Shown piece by piece: positions 30,451 to 39,430 of a stretch of DNA of 64,000 nucleotides (the first letter of the stretch is position 1; every line of letters begins with the position of its first letter). The notes below the pieces were generated by a model. It was not told where the DNA came from. It saw only the letters and a program-made list of their open reading frames with translations, and did no database searches. This DNA is from Pseudoalteromonas sp. XMcav2-N (GTDB lineage: Bacteria > Pseudomonadota > Gammaproteobacteria > Enterobacterales > Alteromonadaceae): contig NZ_JAMXSF010000001.1 in NCBI RefSeq assembly GCF_024124545.1, positions 62,001-126,000 on the forward strand, in the 5' to 3' direction. Position numbers and translations under genes: made by a program.

Positions 30451-30552
30451 TTATGTTGCCAGAAAACCCTGTGTTAACCTCTTGGCCGTTTGTATGAGCC
30501 GGGCTTTTTAGGATTTTCGGCTAGCCTTTTTAAATATAAATCAGGAAGAAAT

Positions 30553-31017
30553 GTGAAAAAAGTAGTACTCCTCAGCGCATTGTTGTTTATCAACTCTGCA
30601 ATGGCCAGTACAACGTGGATCCCCATTAGTAATGGTCGTATCTCTGTTGTAATCCCTTATATTCCCAAAGATAAATTTCCAGCACCAAAGAATATCAGGA
30701 TCACAGATTCGAATGGCGGAAAAACCATTGCCTGGGATGATATGAAGCATGCCAGTCAATATAAAATCCAGGTACTCAATGAGGCAGGCGATTGGGTAGA
30801 TGTCGCCATCACCGATAATACATTCTTCGAATTGCACAGTGGCTATACAGGAAAAAATGCTGAGTATTTTCAGGTACGTGTCGTGGCCTGTAATTATAGT
30901 ACATGTGTTAACACCGGCACTTATTCCCTCGGTTATTCTTTTAGAAAGAAAGTGGTATTTATTCACACTGACTTACTAGGTAGCCCGGTTGCCGAGTCTT
31001 ATATGGAGGAGCAATAA
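30553..31017 (+). CDS. Secreted fibronectin-III-like protein with an RHS-type tail, probably truncated
   Basis: A 154-residue protein with a Sec signal peptide (KKVVLLSALLFINSAMAS) and one fibronectin type III-like beta sandwich (about 40-140, WDDMKHASQYKIQVLNEAG). Its last residues, VFIHTDLLGSPVAES, match the HTD-LGSP motif that in RHS proteins marks entry into the repeat region. It therefore looks like the N-terminal part of an RHS protein cut off just where repeats would begin. The GTG at 30553 has AGGA upstream; an in-frame TTG 21 codons earlier would destroy the signal peptide. It lies 2 bases before the RHS gene and is probably co-transcribed with it. Confidence 0.7.
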   Translation: MKKVVLLSALLFINSAMASTTWIPISNGRISVVIPYIPKDKFPAPKNIRITDSNGGKTIAWDDMKHASQYKIQVLNEAGDWVDVAITDNTFFELHSGYTGKNAEYFQVRVVACNYSTCVNTGTYSLGYSFRKKVVFIHTDLLGSPVAESYMEEQ

Positions 31018-31019
31018 GC

Positions 31020-34000
31020 ATGGAACAAACACTTAAGAAGCATTTTTCTTCGTTGCTTTTATCTGTCAGTCTCTCGATCTCTTCTGTTTATGCTGATGAG
31101 TATATCCTGGAGAAGGACACTAAGTCGCGCGCACTCAGTGTCAATGCTGCCAGCTCCGAAGGCGATGCCTATGATCCTGTATCAGGCACCATTAGTTTTG
31201 CGGTTACAGATATCTCAATACCCGGAAACTCATCGCTTCCGGTTGAGCTTAAGCGTGTACACAGTCCTTTTTCCTATATGAATGCGTTTGACGATGTTAG
31301 CAATACGGGGTTGGGTACCTGGTTATTGGATGTGCCTTATATCCGTGCTACGTATGTTGATTCAAGTGACCTTACTCACAGCTTTCGTATTGAAGGCAAT
31401 GGGCGCGGCTGGGAAAACGGATATGAGTGTAGCGATAGTTCAAGGTGGTACACTTCTGCCTATGGCAGCGCTAGCCACAGAGAGTTAGGAGGTTACTGGA
31501 GTGGTGTGAAGCTGCATATTCCGGGGCAAGTAACGGAAGATATCCGTGAAGGCAGTGGTGAATTTAGCGGTATGAAGCTCACTAAGAGCCTGTATAAAGT
31601 GACTGACTGTTATCAGCGAAAGGATGGTCAGGGGCAAGGTTTCGAAGTGACTTCTCCTGATGGAACTAAATATTACTTTGACCATAAAGTGGTTCGACCA
31701 AACGGTCTGCCCTTTCCGATTGGTAATATGGGTCGCAGAGCGATGATGTTGGCCACTAAGGTGGAAGATAAGTTTGGTAACATTGTTCAGTATCGATACT
31801 CAGGAGGTAATCTTGTAAGAGTATTCAGTAATGATGGCCGAAATATTGATCTCTTTTACTCAAATAAAATGCTCACTAAAGCTAGGGCAAATGGCAAGAT
31901 ATGGCAATATATCTATTCAGGTGATAATAAGTTGGAAAAGGTTGTTTTGCCAAATAAAACTGAGTGGCAATATCCTTCTGAGTTTTATACCGCACAATTC
32001 CGTGCGACAACTAAATTTAAAAGTCGCATTGGTGAAAGCCCAGGTAAATGCGAAATTAGCGATCTGGATGATAAAAAAACAAAGTACTTTACCGTTACCA
32101 CTCCAACTGGATTAAATGTCAGGTACGGAATAAAGACAATATATCATGGACGTGAAGATGTAAGGGTTTCTATTGAGCAAAAGTATTCACCTGGAAGGTT
32201 GGAGTCCTATTTTAGTCCTGCCAATTGTTCTGCTAAGAGAAACCTAGTTTATAAAAGAGTATCAGGTGATAAAATTAACGCAATGACATGGAGGTACAGT
32301 TACTCTGAGAATGCGGGTTTATATCGTGATTATGGAAGCGATATGATTAAAGAAGTAAATCGTCGCATAACCAGGCCACTGGAAGTTGCTTTTCCTTACG
32401 GGAAACCTGCGTCAGTTTCGAAAAGTCGGGATGTTAAAACCACGACTATCTCAGGGCAAAATGAAAAAGTCATATATTACATAGATCGCAATTCAAACTC
32501 TTATTCAGAAAACAAGATTAAAGCCATATATTCTATTGATGAGTCTAGCAATAAGCTGAAGAAGAAAGAGCTTAGTTACTTTGCTAAAGGTCGGAAAATA
32601 CTAAATACCTGTGACAGGATGTCTGGCTTTAGAAATGGTGATTCACCCCCTTGCGCGCTAATTAATAACTTAAATGTTGAAGATTTTAGAGTGAATCTAT
32701 CTAAAGTTGTAGAAGTACTATCCAGTGATGAATCACAGGGAGATACGACGTATACAACTGAATATAAATCATATGATAAGTTTGGTTCTTACACAAAAAA
32801 AGTTGAGAGTAATAGTTATGGTGGAGATAAGGAGTATCGTGCATACAGTTACCAGAACGACCTTGATTTATGGGATTTGGGAAAATTAAGAACTGAAAAA
32901 GTCTCAAATTCAGACTATGGATATAAGACTGTACGAGAAATTAAATACTATGGCAGTGGAGCCAAACAGCCCTATGAAGAGCTGGCTTATGGGCGATGGA
33001 TAAAACGTTATACGGAATATCATGAAAGAGGGAATGTTAAGCGCGTTGAATATAACAGCAATGGCCACGGTGTTCAGTATGTAGAGTATGACGGTTACAA
33101 ACGCGGTATACCAAGGAGGACTAACAAGAAAAATCGCTATGATTCAGGCGAAATGCTAAAAGTACAAAATGTTGACAATGACGGTAATATTTATAGGGTT
33201 GAGGATTATAACGGTGTAAAATCTTATTATTCTTTTGATAAGGCAGGTAGGATTTCGGCAATACACTTTGAGAATGATCCGATTCTGGGGAGCTGGTATG
33301 GTTATCAGGTGTCCTGGGATGATAGCGCGAATAAGCGTACAGTTGTTCGGTGCCAATTGAATATCGATCGTAAAACATGTGACGGACCTGCAAAGTCTCG
33401 TGAAGTACACTATTTTGATGCTCTGAATCGCTTGAAGCAAGTGACCTTTACGGATCTTTCAGAGCACGCAGTCTCTGGACATTCAGTGGTACATCAGCTG
33501 TTTAGCTATAACCATAGAAATCAAATTGTGTTTCAATCATATAAGTCGGCATCTTCGACAGAAACAAAAGGTGTTCGTTATACATATGATACGCTCGGAC
33601 GTTTGAAGTCTGTGTCAAAAAGCAATTTAGGTACTACTAATTTTAGCTATTTGGCGAATAATAAGGTGAAAAAAACTGACGCCAACGGCAATGTCACGGT
33701 TATAAGTTATGATGCCAAAGGGACACCAAATCACGACAAGCCAACAGAAATAGATTCACCGGAAGGGGTTGTTACTGAGTTTACTTATAATATATTCGAT
33801 AAACTCACCCACATCACGCAAAAAGGAGCTGGAAAGTCACTGACAGAGACTCGCTTATATGATGCACACCAGGGCTTGTGCCTGATTAAACGTAAAGACG
33901 TAGGCAATACTTTAGTCAGTACAGATGCACAGGGAGCACTCGATTGGCACCTCCAGGGAGCCTCGAACACTTCTTGTGTGTCATCTCGGCCCGGTAACGC

Positions 34001-35846
34001 AACCATATTTACCTATGACAATTTAGGTGATTTGCATAAAGTTAACTACCCGGAAGGTACGCCAGATTTAGAAATTACCCGTGACAAGCTCGGAAATGTA
34101 CTCACCCAGACTGCGGGTAATGTAGAACACAGGTACAGCTATAACAGCCGTGGTTTGCTGGAAGATGAACAGCTCTACATAGAAGACCATGCGCCATTAA
34201 TGTTGGATTATGGCTATGACAAGTTTGGCCATATCAGCCGAGTGGTGTATCCAGATGGCACAAACGTGTCTTACAAGCCAAATGCTTTTGGGCAACCAAC
34301 GCAGGTAAGGTCTTATAATCAGGATGGTTCCTTGGAGCAGACATTCGCCAGGTCTGTTAAGTACCACCCTAACGGGATCCTTAGCAGCTTTTACTACGGC
34401 AATGGTGTAAAGCACGATACTATACTTGATGCATATTCCCTTTTGCCTGAGTGGGTGAGAGATGAAGGCAATATGGGTAAAGTGGTATCACTACAGTATG
34501 GCTTTGATAACAATGAAAATGTCACCTCAATCAGGAATCTTATAAATTCTAGCTACAGCTTGAACGACCTGGTTTATGATGGATTAGACAGACTGGTAGA
34601 GGTGAGCGGCGGCGCTTCAATTGGCAGCAGTACCATGCGTTATGATGCGCTAGGCAATATTAGGTACTATAAGAATCGTAAGAGAACGCTTAACTATACC
34701 TACAATGGCACAACTAACCGCTTAACGAGTGTGTCAGGTTATAGCGGCAAGTATGGTGCTTTTCAGTATGACAGCAGAGGAAATATTACCCACAATGGTC
34801 AATTCTCTCTGGCACATAATCGTGCCAACCAGATGACCTCAGCAAATGGCAATCATTTTGTTTACGATGGCCATAACCGACGCGTTAAACAGGTAGAGCA
34901 GAAGGGTACCAGTTACAGCATGTATAGTCAGGCTGGCCAGCTGATGTATCGTGAAAATCACCATGTAAGTGGCGAAGGTGTAAATTATATCTATTTAGGC
35001 AAGAAACTGATTGCCAAGTATGGCAGCGTAACACCGAAGGGAGTGCTCGCTGATGAGCAAAACTATTTGCCGTACGGTGAGACGCTAGAGAGCAATAACG
35101 ATGACGTAGGCTATACCGGGCACAAGTTCGATAAAGAGCTTGGTCTGAGTTATATGCAAGCTCGATACTATGATCCAGCGATAGGTCGTTTTTATTCTAA
35201 TGATCCTGTTGATGTGATGGGGCATATCGGGCGAGGCAATCCTGTTCATGGGTTTAACCGTTATACCTATGCCAATAATAACCCATATAAGTATGTCGAT
35301 CCGGATGGTGAGTTTGCTGTCCAGATCGCTGCCACAGTTATTGGCGCTGTGATCGGTGGAGCAACGGAATACTTTACAAATGATCAATGGACAATTGGCT
35401 CGCTGGGGCGTGCATCGGCAGTAGGAGGCCTTGTAGGGCTGGGGTCTTCACTGGGCACCGGGGTTGCTTCTTCCGCATTCTTAGGGGGCTCAGCCAATGC
35501 GATTGGCGAGATGGCAAACCAGACTATGACAGGGACTTATGAGCCGGTTAAGGTATTGACCGCCGGTGCTTCGGGACTGGCAGGGGGGGCGCTGGCCAAG
35601 TATACAGGGGAAGCCGTTAAAAAAGCGGTTACGAAAAACCTGCCTAATAACTCGGTCACCAATGCGTCACACAATATTACACCGTCGACCTCACAGCGGG
35701 TACTGTCAGATTCGCAGTCTTTGACCAATGCAACAACTAAGTCCGCTGTGGCAGACTTACAAGTTGGGGCGGGTTATAGCTCGGGGGCTGCAGCAGGTGT
35801 CACCGCTGCGGATAAAATATGTAGAGATCATTCAGAGTGCCAATAA
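31020..35846 (+). CDS. Secreted RHS-repeat protein with variable C-terminal tip
   Basis: A 1608-residue protein. It has a Sec signal (cleavage near VYA), an N-terminal beta region with DPVSGTISFAVTDISIPGN, then YD-type repeats (YDTLGRL, YDALGNI, YDSRGNI) and the RHS core, LGLSYMQARYYDPAIGRF followed by RYTYANNNPYKYVDPDG near residue 1430. The last about 175 residues form the variable tip: a glycine-rich hydrophobic stretch (GGLVGLGSSLGTGVASS) and a short polar end with a CRDHSEC segment. RHS proteins make a hollow shell around a C-terminal toxin; no catalytic motif is recognised in this tip. The middle part (about 31800-33300) is richer in A/T with AGA, AGG and ATA codons, unlike its neighbours, which suggests transfer. 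No VgrG or PAAR is nearby, so delivery is unclear. Confidence 0.88.
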   Translation: MEQTLKKHFSSLLLSVSLSISSVYADEYILEKDTKSRALSVNAASSEGDAYDPVSGTISFAVTDISIPGNSSLPVELKRVHSPFSYMNAFDDVSNTGLGTWLLDVPYIRATYVDSSDLTHSFRIEGNGRGWENGYECSDSSRWYTSAYGSASHRELGGYWSGVKLHIPGQVTEDIREGSGEFSGMKLTKSLYKVTDCYQRKDGQGQGFEVTSPDGTKYYFDHKVVRPNGLPFPIGNMGRRAMMLATKVEDKFGNIVQYRYSGGNLVRVFSNDGRNIDLFYSNKMLTKARANGKIWQYIYSGDNKLEKVVLPNKTEWQYPSEFYTAQFRATTKFKSRIGESPGKCEISDLDDKKTKYFTVTTPTGLNVRYGIKTIYHGREDVRVSIEQKYSPGRLESYFSPANCSAKRNLVYKRVSGDKINAMTWRYSYSENAGLYRDYGSDMIKEVNRRITRPLEVAFPYGKPASVSKSRDVKTTTISGQNEKVIYYIDRNSNSYSENKIKAIYSIDESSNKLKKKELSYFAKGRKILNTCDRMSGFRNGDSPPCALINNLNVEDFRVNLSKVVEVLSSDESQGDTTYTTEYKSYDKFGSYTKKVESNSYGGDKEYRAYSYQNDLDLWDLGKLRTEKVSNSDYGYKTVREIKYYGSGAKQPYEELAYGRWIKRYTEYHERGNVKRVEYNSNGHGVQYVEYDGYKRGIPRRTNKKNRYDSGEMLKVQNVDNDGNIYRVEDYNGVKSYYSFDKAGRISAIHFENDPILGSWYGYQVSWDDSANKRTVVRCQLNIDRKTCDGPAKSREVHYFDALNRLKQVTFTDLSEHAVSGHSVVHQLFSYNHRNQIVFQSYKSASSTETKGVRYTYDTLGRLKSVSKSNLGTTNFSYLANNKVKKTDANGNVTVISYDAKGTPNHDKPTEIDSPEGVVTEFTYNIFDKLTHITQKGAGKSLTETRLYDAHQGLCLIKRKDVGNTLVSTDAQGALDWHLQGASNTSCVSSRPGNATIFTYDNLGDLHKVNYPEGTPDLEITRDKLGNVLTQTAGNVEHRYSYNSRGLLEDEQLYIEDHAPLMLDYGYDKFGHISRVVYPDGTNVSYKPNAFGQPTQVRSYNQDGSLEQTFARSVKYHPNGILSSFYYGNGVKHDTILDAYSLLPEWVRDEGNMGKVVSLQYGFDNNENVTSIRNLINSSYSLNDLVYDGLDRLVEVSGGASIGSSTMRYDALGNIRYYKNRKRTLNYTYNGTTNRLTSVSGYSGKYGAFQYDSRGNITHNGQFSLAHNRANQMTSANGNHFVYDGHNRRVKQVEQKGTSYSMYSQAGQLMYRENHHVSGEGVNYIYLGKKLIAKYGSVTPKGVLADEQNYLPYGETLESNNDDVGYTGHKFDKELGLSYMQARYYDPAIGRFYSNDPVDVMGHIGRGNPVHGFNRYTYANNNPYKYVDPDGEFAVQIAATVIGAVIGGATEYFTNDQWTIGSLGRASAVGGLVGLGSSLGTGVASSAFLGGSANAIGEMANQTMTGTYEPVKVLTAGASGLAGGALAKYTGEAVKKAVTKNLPNNSVTNASHNITPSTSQRVLSDSQSLTNATTKSAVADLQVGAGYSSGAAAGVTAADKICRDHSECQ

Positions 35847-36121
35847 TGAACTCATTAAAAATTTCAGATGCCAGAACTGAAGGGGGAAAAAGGCTTCGGG
35901 CCTTATTTCATATAATTAATGGCAGTGCCATAACCTATGTGTCTATTATTTTGATCCATAAAATTGCGATAGCATTTGGGGTTGATCCAAATACACCCGG
36001 AAGTGAACACCCGGGAGAGTTGGTTTTGGGTGTGCTGGGATGTGCCTTTGTCTTATTCATCTCGCTTTACGCGTTATCCTTTAGAATTCTGCTTTGGATT
36101 TTTAAGCGCTTAAGGATATAG
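35846..36121 (+). CDS. Two-helix membrane protein, candidate immunity protein for the RHS tip
   Basis: A 91-residue protein whose ATG overlaps the RHS stop codon (TAATG), so translation is coupled. A basic N-terminus is followed by two membrane segments (about 26-46 and 60-82, ELVLGVLGCAFVLFISLYALSF) and a basic C-terminus (FKRLRI). RHS and other polymorphic toxins are usually followed at once by their immunity gene, and membrane immunity proteins accompany pore-forming tips. The role is inferred from position only; no family is recognised. Confidence 0.6.
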   Translation: MNSLKISDARTEGGKRLRALFHIINGSAITYVSIILIHKIAIAFGVDPNTPGSEHPGELVLGVLGCAFVLFISLYALSFRILLWIFKRLRI

Positions 36122-36175
36122 GCTGCTAGCTTGCCAGGTCGCCCATTACGGTGACTTGCTTGGTATTTAAAATTG

Positions 36176-36194
36176 AGCCCCACGCTGTGGGGCT
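36176..36194 (+). terminator. Hairpin after the RHS operon
   Basis: AGCCCCAC-gct-GTGGGGCT, an 8-bp perfect stem followed by TATTTATAT. It is a plausible end for the RHS transcript, with a weak T run. Confidence 0.6.
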
Positions 36195-36741
36195 TATTTA
36201 TATCAAGGTGTGTATATGGGTGGTTGTTTGAGCGCATTATTTTCAGGGCATAGGCATCATCTGCATATAAGCGATATGTTACTTGAACAGTGCTCGGAGC
36301 CAACAGCGACGAGTATTTCATTGTAATCGTACCTTTAACCTAAGCTTGGTGAATTTTGTATGTATTGTCGATTTAATGACAAGACGGACGTCCCATTTGC
36401 GGCTGTTTTAGTATGAAAAAGGGATTGCTCGTTCAAAGCCAAAAAACCAGGAACGAGCCGTATCGATTAGCACTATCTTGGGGTATAAGTTGATAAAGCT
36501 TTTAAAGTCATGGCGATGGAAGAGATAGTCGCTGCCTGCCATGATTAGTGTATCGTCCGGCTGTGTGACTTCTTTAGTAAAAAATTTGAAAAAATGTCAG
36601 ATTGATGACAAACCAATCAATAAGGTGTTGTTTTGGGTGGTTTGTTTTGGCTGGTGTGGCTGATTTAGGTAGTTAAAGCGCAAAAAACGAGGCTTTGCTC
36701 GCTGGTACAGACTGCCAGTTGATACTGGCAGTCTGCGTATA
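36195..36741. other. Gene-poor stretch after the RHS island
   Basis: No supported gene. A 44-codon open frame on the minus strand (36408-36542, starting MAGSDYLFHRHDF) has protein-like composition and stays open about 20 codons upstream of its ATG, so it may be a decayed gene remnant. An 11-bp inverted repeat (CAGACTGCCAG and CTGGCAGTCTG, 36708-36735) lies just after the minus-strand gene's stop and could help end its transcript, though it lacks a U run. Confidence 0.45.
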
Positions 36742-39135
36742 TTACTGAATAATCAGGGTGCCGACAGGCGAAGCATCTGATTGATTGCCAGCCAGGTCGA
36801 CGGCGATAACCTGATAGCTGACTTCACCTTTGGGCGGCCAGGGGTCCTCAAAGCGTGCCTCATTACTCAGGGTATAGGGCTGGCCGTTGCGGATAATCTT
36901 GTAAAAGCGAATGCCTTGATTATCCGCGCTTGGTTGCCATTGTAATGTTGCGCCATAAGCGCCATCCGACTGCACACTGAACTGAGTGGGTGTCGTAGGT
37001 GGCTCGCTGTCACCGGCTTTGGTATTCAGGCTTGCCTCTGCCACCAGTGTGCCCGTGTCGCTGTGTATAGCACGAACTTGGTAGTGGTAGGCCTGATTAA
37101 GCGGGAGCCAGTGATCTTCGTAGCTGTTGGCGGTGGTATGCCAGATCAGTTGCGTATCGCGATAGACCTGAAACTTCACCGGTATCTCGGGAACATCAAT
37201 GAATTGCCAGCTCAGACCAACGCCATTGCTGCCAAACAAGGCTGACGAGCTCAGGCTCAACATCTCGGCTTGAGGAGAGCCCTCACCTGCGGGGACGCTC
37301 TGTGTATTACCACTTTGTATGCTTTGCTCGCACCCAGTCCACCAGCAGGGCGTCTGCTCGATAAAGTTCAGCACGGCATCGTATTTATGTGCCTGCTCAC
37401 GGGTCTGAGTCTGATATTCCTTAAGCGGAAATGCACCCCAGCTGTCCCAGCGCCCTATGCTTTCAAACACCACATACAAACCTGCACCGGAGTTTCGCCA
37501 GTCATTCAGGTGACTGGTAAAGGCTGTAGCCATGCGCGGATCGCGATTGGCACTTAGGAATAATGCCTCGCTGATGGTATCGCGGCCATCGCGAATATCC
37601 CCGGCATAGGTGAGGTGCTGGCCGCCCTCATAGGCTGCCAGCATCAGGCCATCCTGCTGGGCCAGTGCCAGGTTGCCCTGAATATTGTCTCTGGCCTGTG
37701 CCAGCGCGCCATGCTCAGGTGCCTGCCACCAGGGTGGCTCATCGGGGTTATAGGTCAGGCCATACAGTACCCCCGAGTCCATTTCCTCAAACAGCTTGTT
37801 GAGACCTTCAGCCCCTTCAGTGGCCCAGCTCTGTAAAATGGGCAGGTACTTTTGATCGGCAAAGTATCCGCCAAAGTAACTGCCCACCGCCAGCACATCC
37901 ATGTTATCAGCACAGCGTTGACCGACACCTGCTGCATGGATAGGGCAGTTCAGTGCCTGCTCGCTGATCCAGGGCACACCGGTCTGGCCGCCCATCACGC
38001 ATTGTATCCGGCCCGCTTCCTCGGCAAACTCTGCTTTGATGATGTCGCACATCTGCGTGCTGCGCAGCCCGTAATAGTTCATGCGATATTCAATATCGTG
38101 GTAACTGGTGTCGGGCCAAAGGGCTTTACCTTGCTCTTCGAGATACAGGCCATCGAAAATATACGGCCAGGCGTTGTTCCACAACTCGTTTCCAAACTCC
38201 ACATAAATTGCAGAATCGCCGTCGCTTTGCGTTTTCAGCAACCGGGCAAACTGGCGCATATAGTCGTCATCTACCCGAACCGGGAGCGTGTACCAGGGCT
38301 CGGCACCCAGCTTGTTACTCATGGCAATGGCCACTTCATAGGGGCTGCCACCATTGAGGGCCCAGCTGGCGTAATCGTACTGATTTCTCTGCGCCCAGTG
38401 CTGAACCGGGTTATCTATGGTGCTCAGCAGCTGCATAAAACGCAAAGTACGGAACTGGCGCATGTCATCCAAAAAGAGTGGATGGAATATCCGTTCCTGA
38501 TAGCTGTGCTCGAACGAGACAAACTGCTCGGGGCTGGCGCAGTCCGCCGCGCTGGCGGCGTAATCAGTAGCCGCGTCACTACAACTGCCGCCTGGGGCTA
38601 TGATACGGATATTGCGCAGATAGTTGCCGGTATTGTTTGGGTCGGTGGCGTGGATCTGCAAATGGAAGAAACTGTTTGCAGTCATGCGTACCACGTCGCG
38701 TCCGGGCGCGGAGCTGATAAGTTCCGGGCCGGAGTAATAGAGCTCACCTTCACCCTCGTACAAGATCACAAACTCGCCGACCGGATGGTGCGGGTTATCG
38801 TGATAGATAATGGTGGTGACATAGTGAAATGGCGAGTCGGGTGAATCCGCAGGTAAAGACCGCGGCCAGCCTTGCTCGTCCAAGTCCAGAAGTGCCTGAT
38901 CGCCGGTGTTAAATTCCCAGGTGTGAGCATTACTGGTTGCCCACAGCTGGCCACTGCCGTTAGAGGCATGCTTCATCACATCCAGCGTGGTCCACTGGCT
39001 TGACCAGTAATTAATACCAGTGAGATTAATCCCCACGCCTGAGTTGGCGTTATCGCTGCTTGCTGCCAGCAGAGGAAATGATAAACCGAGCGCCATCGCC
39101 CCGGCAGTGAGAGTTGCGTAAATAGGTGTTTTCAT
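36742..39135 (-). CDS. Secreted glycosidase-like protein with fibronectin III domains
   Basis: A 797-residue protein with a signal peptide (KTPIYATLTAGAMALGLSFP). It opens with GINLTGINYWSSQWTTLDVM, a pattern of cellulose-associated glycosidase-like proteins, and has YVEFGNELWNNAWPY, which resembles the acid/base Asn-Glu motif of clan A glycoside hydrolases; AAYEGGQHL could supply the second Glu. Two fibronectin III-like modules lie at the C-terminus (about 620-797, PEIPVKFQVYRD and PTTPTQFSVQSDGAYGATLQWQPS). The substrate is unknown, and activity is inferred. An ATG 12 codons upstream is possible; 39135 gives a standard signal peptide. Confidence 0.72.
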   Translation of the reverse strand: MKTPIYATLTAGAMALGLSFPLLAASSDNANSGVGINLTGINYWSSQWTTLDVMKHASNGSGQLWATSNAHTWEFNTGDQALLDLDEQGWPRSLPADSPDSPFHYVTTIIYHDNPHHPVGEFVILYEGEGELYYSGPELISSAPGRDVVRMTANSFFHLQIHATDPNNTGNYLRNIRIIAPGGSCSDAATDYAASAADCASPEQFVSFEHSYQERIFHPLFLDDMRQFRTLRFMQLLSTIDNPVQHWAQRNQYDYASWALNGGSPYEVAIAMSNKLGAEPWYTLPVRVDDDYMRQFARLLKTQSDGDSAIYVEFGNELWNNAWPYIFDGLYLEEQGKALWPDTSYHDIEYRMNYYGLRSTQMCDIIKAEFAEEAGRIQCVMGGQTGVPWISEQALNCPIHAAGVGQRCADNMDVLAVGSYFGGYFADQKYLPILQSWATEGAEGLNKLFEEMDSGVLYGLTYNPDEPPWWQAPEHGALAQARDNIQGNLALAQQDGLMLAAYEGGQHLTYAGDIRDGRDTISEALFLSANRDPRMATAFTSHLNDWRNSGAGLYVVFESIGRWDSWGAFPLKEYQTQTREQAHKYDAVLNFIEQTPCWWTGCEQSIQSGNTQSVPAGEGSPQAEMLSLSSSALFGSNGVGLSWQFIDVPEIPVKFQVYRDTQLIWHTTANSYEDHWLPLNQAYHYQVRAIHSDTGTLVAEASLNTKAGDSEPPTTPTQFSVQSDGAYGATLQWQPSADNQGIRFYKIIRNGQPYTLSNEARFEDPWPPKGEVSYQVIAVDLAGNQSDASPVGTLIIQ

Positions 39136-39430
39136 AAGCTTGACCATTCCAATTGACCAAAAAGTCGTCATCCATTTTGTTGCAGTGTACTGTACAGTGC
39201 TGTGTGTCTTTGAGTAAAGCGCACAGCACTGAGTGACACAGCCTACTGCAGCCCTGTAAAAGGCGGTGCCCTGAACAGCCGTCTTTCACTCAGTAATAAA
39301 TTAGCAATGATGGTAAATAAAAAGGATACGAAAAAGGCATGGTTTGGGACGTTTTTTGCGTGGATAGCTATTAAGAAGAACCAGCCTCCCTGCCAGTTAT
39401 TCATCAACCTAATAAGAGGGGTTGCCCCGT

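Noticed and set aside
36202..36330. A 35-codon plus frame after the RHS terminator
   Set aside because: Too short, weak ribosome site and no pattern in composition.
37852..38844. A 330-codon plus-strand frame opposite the glycosidase-like gene
   Set aside because: The minus-strand frame has a signal peptide, domains and sensible codon use; the plus frame is its antisense shadow.
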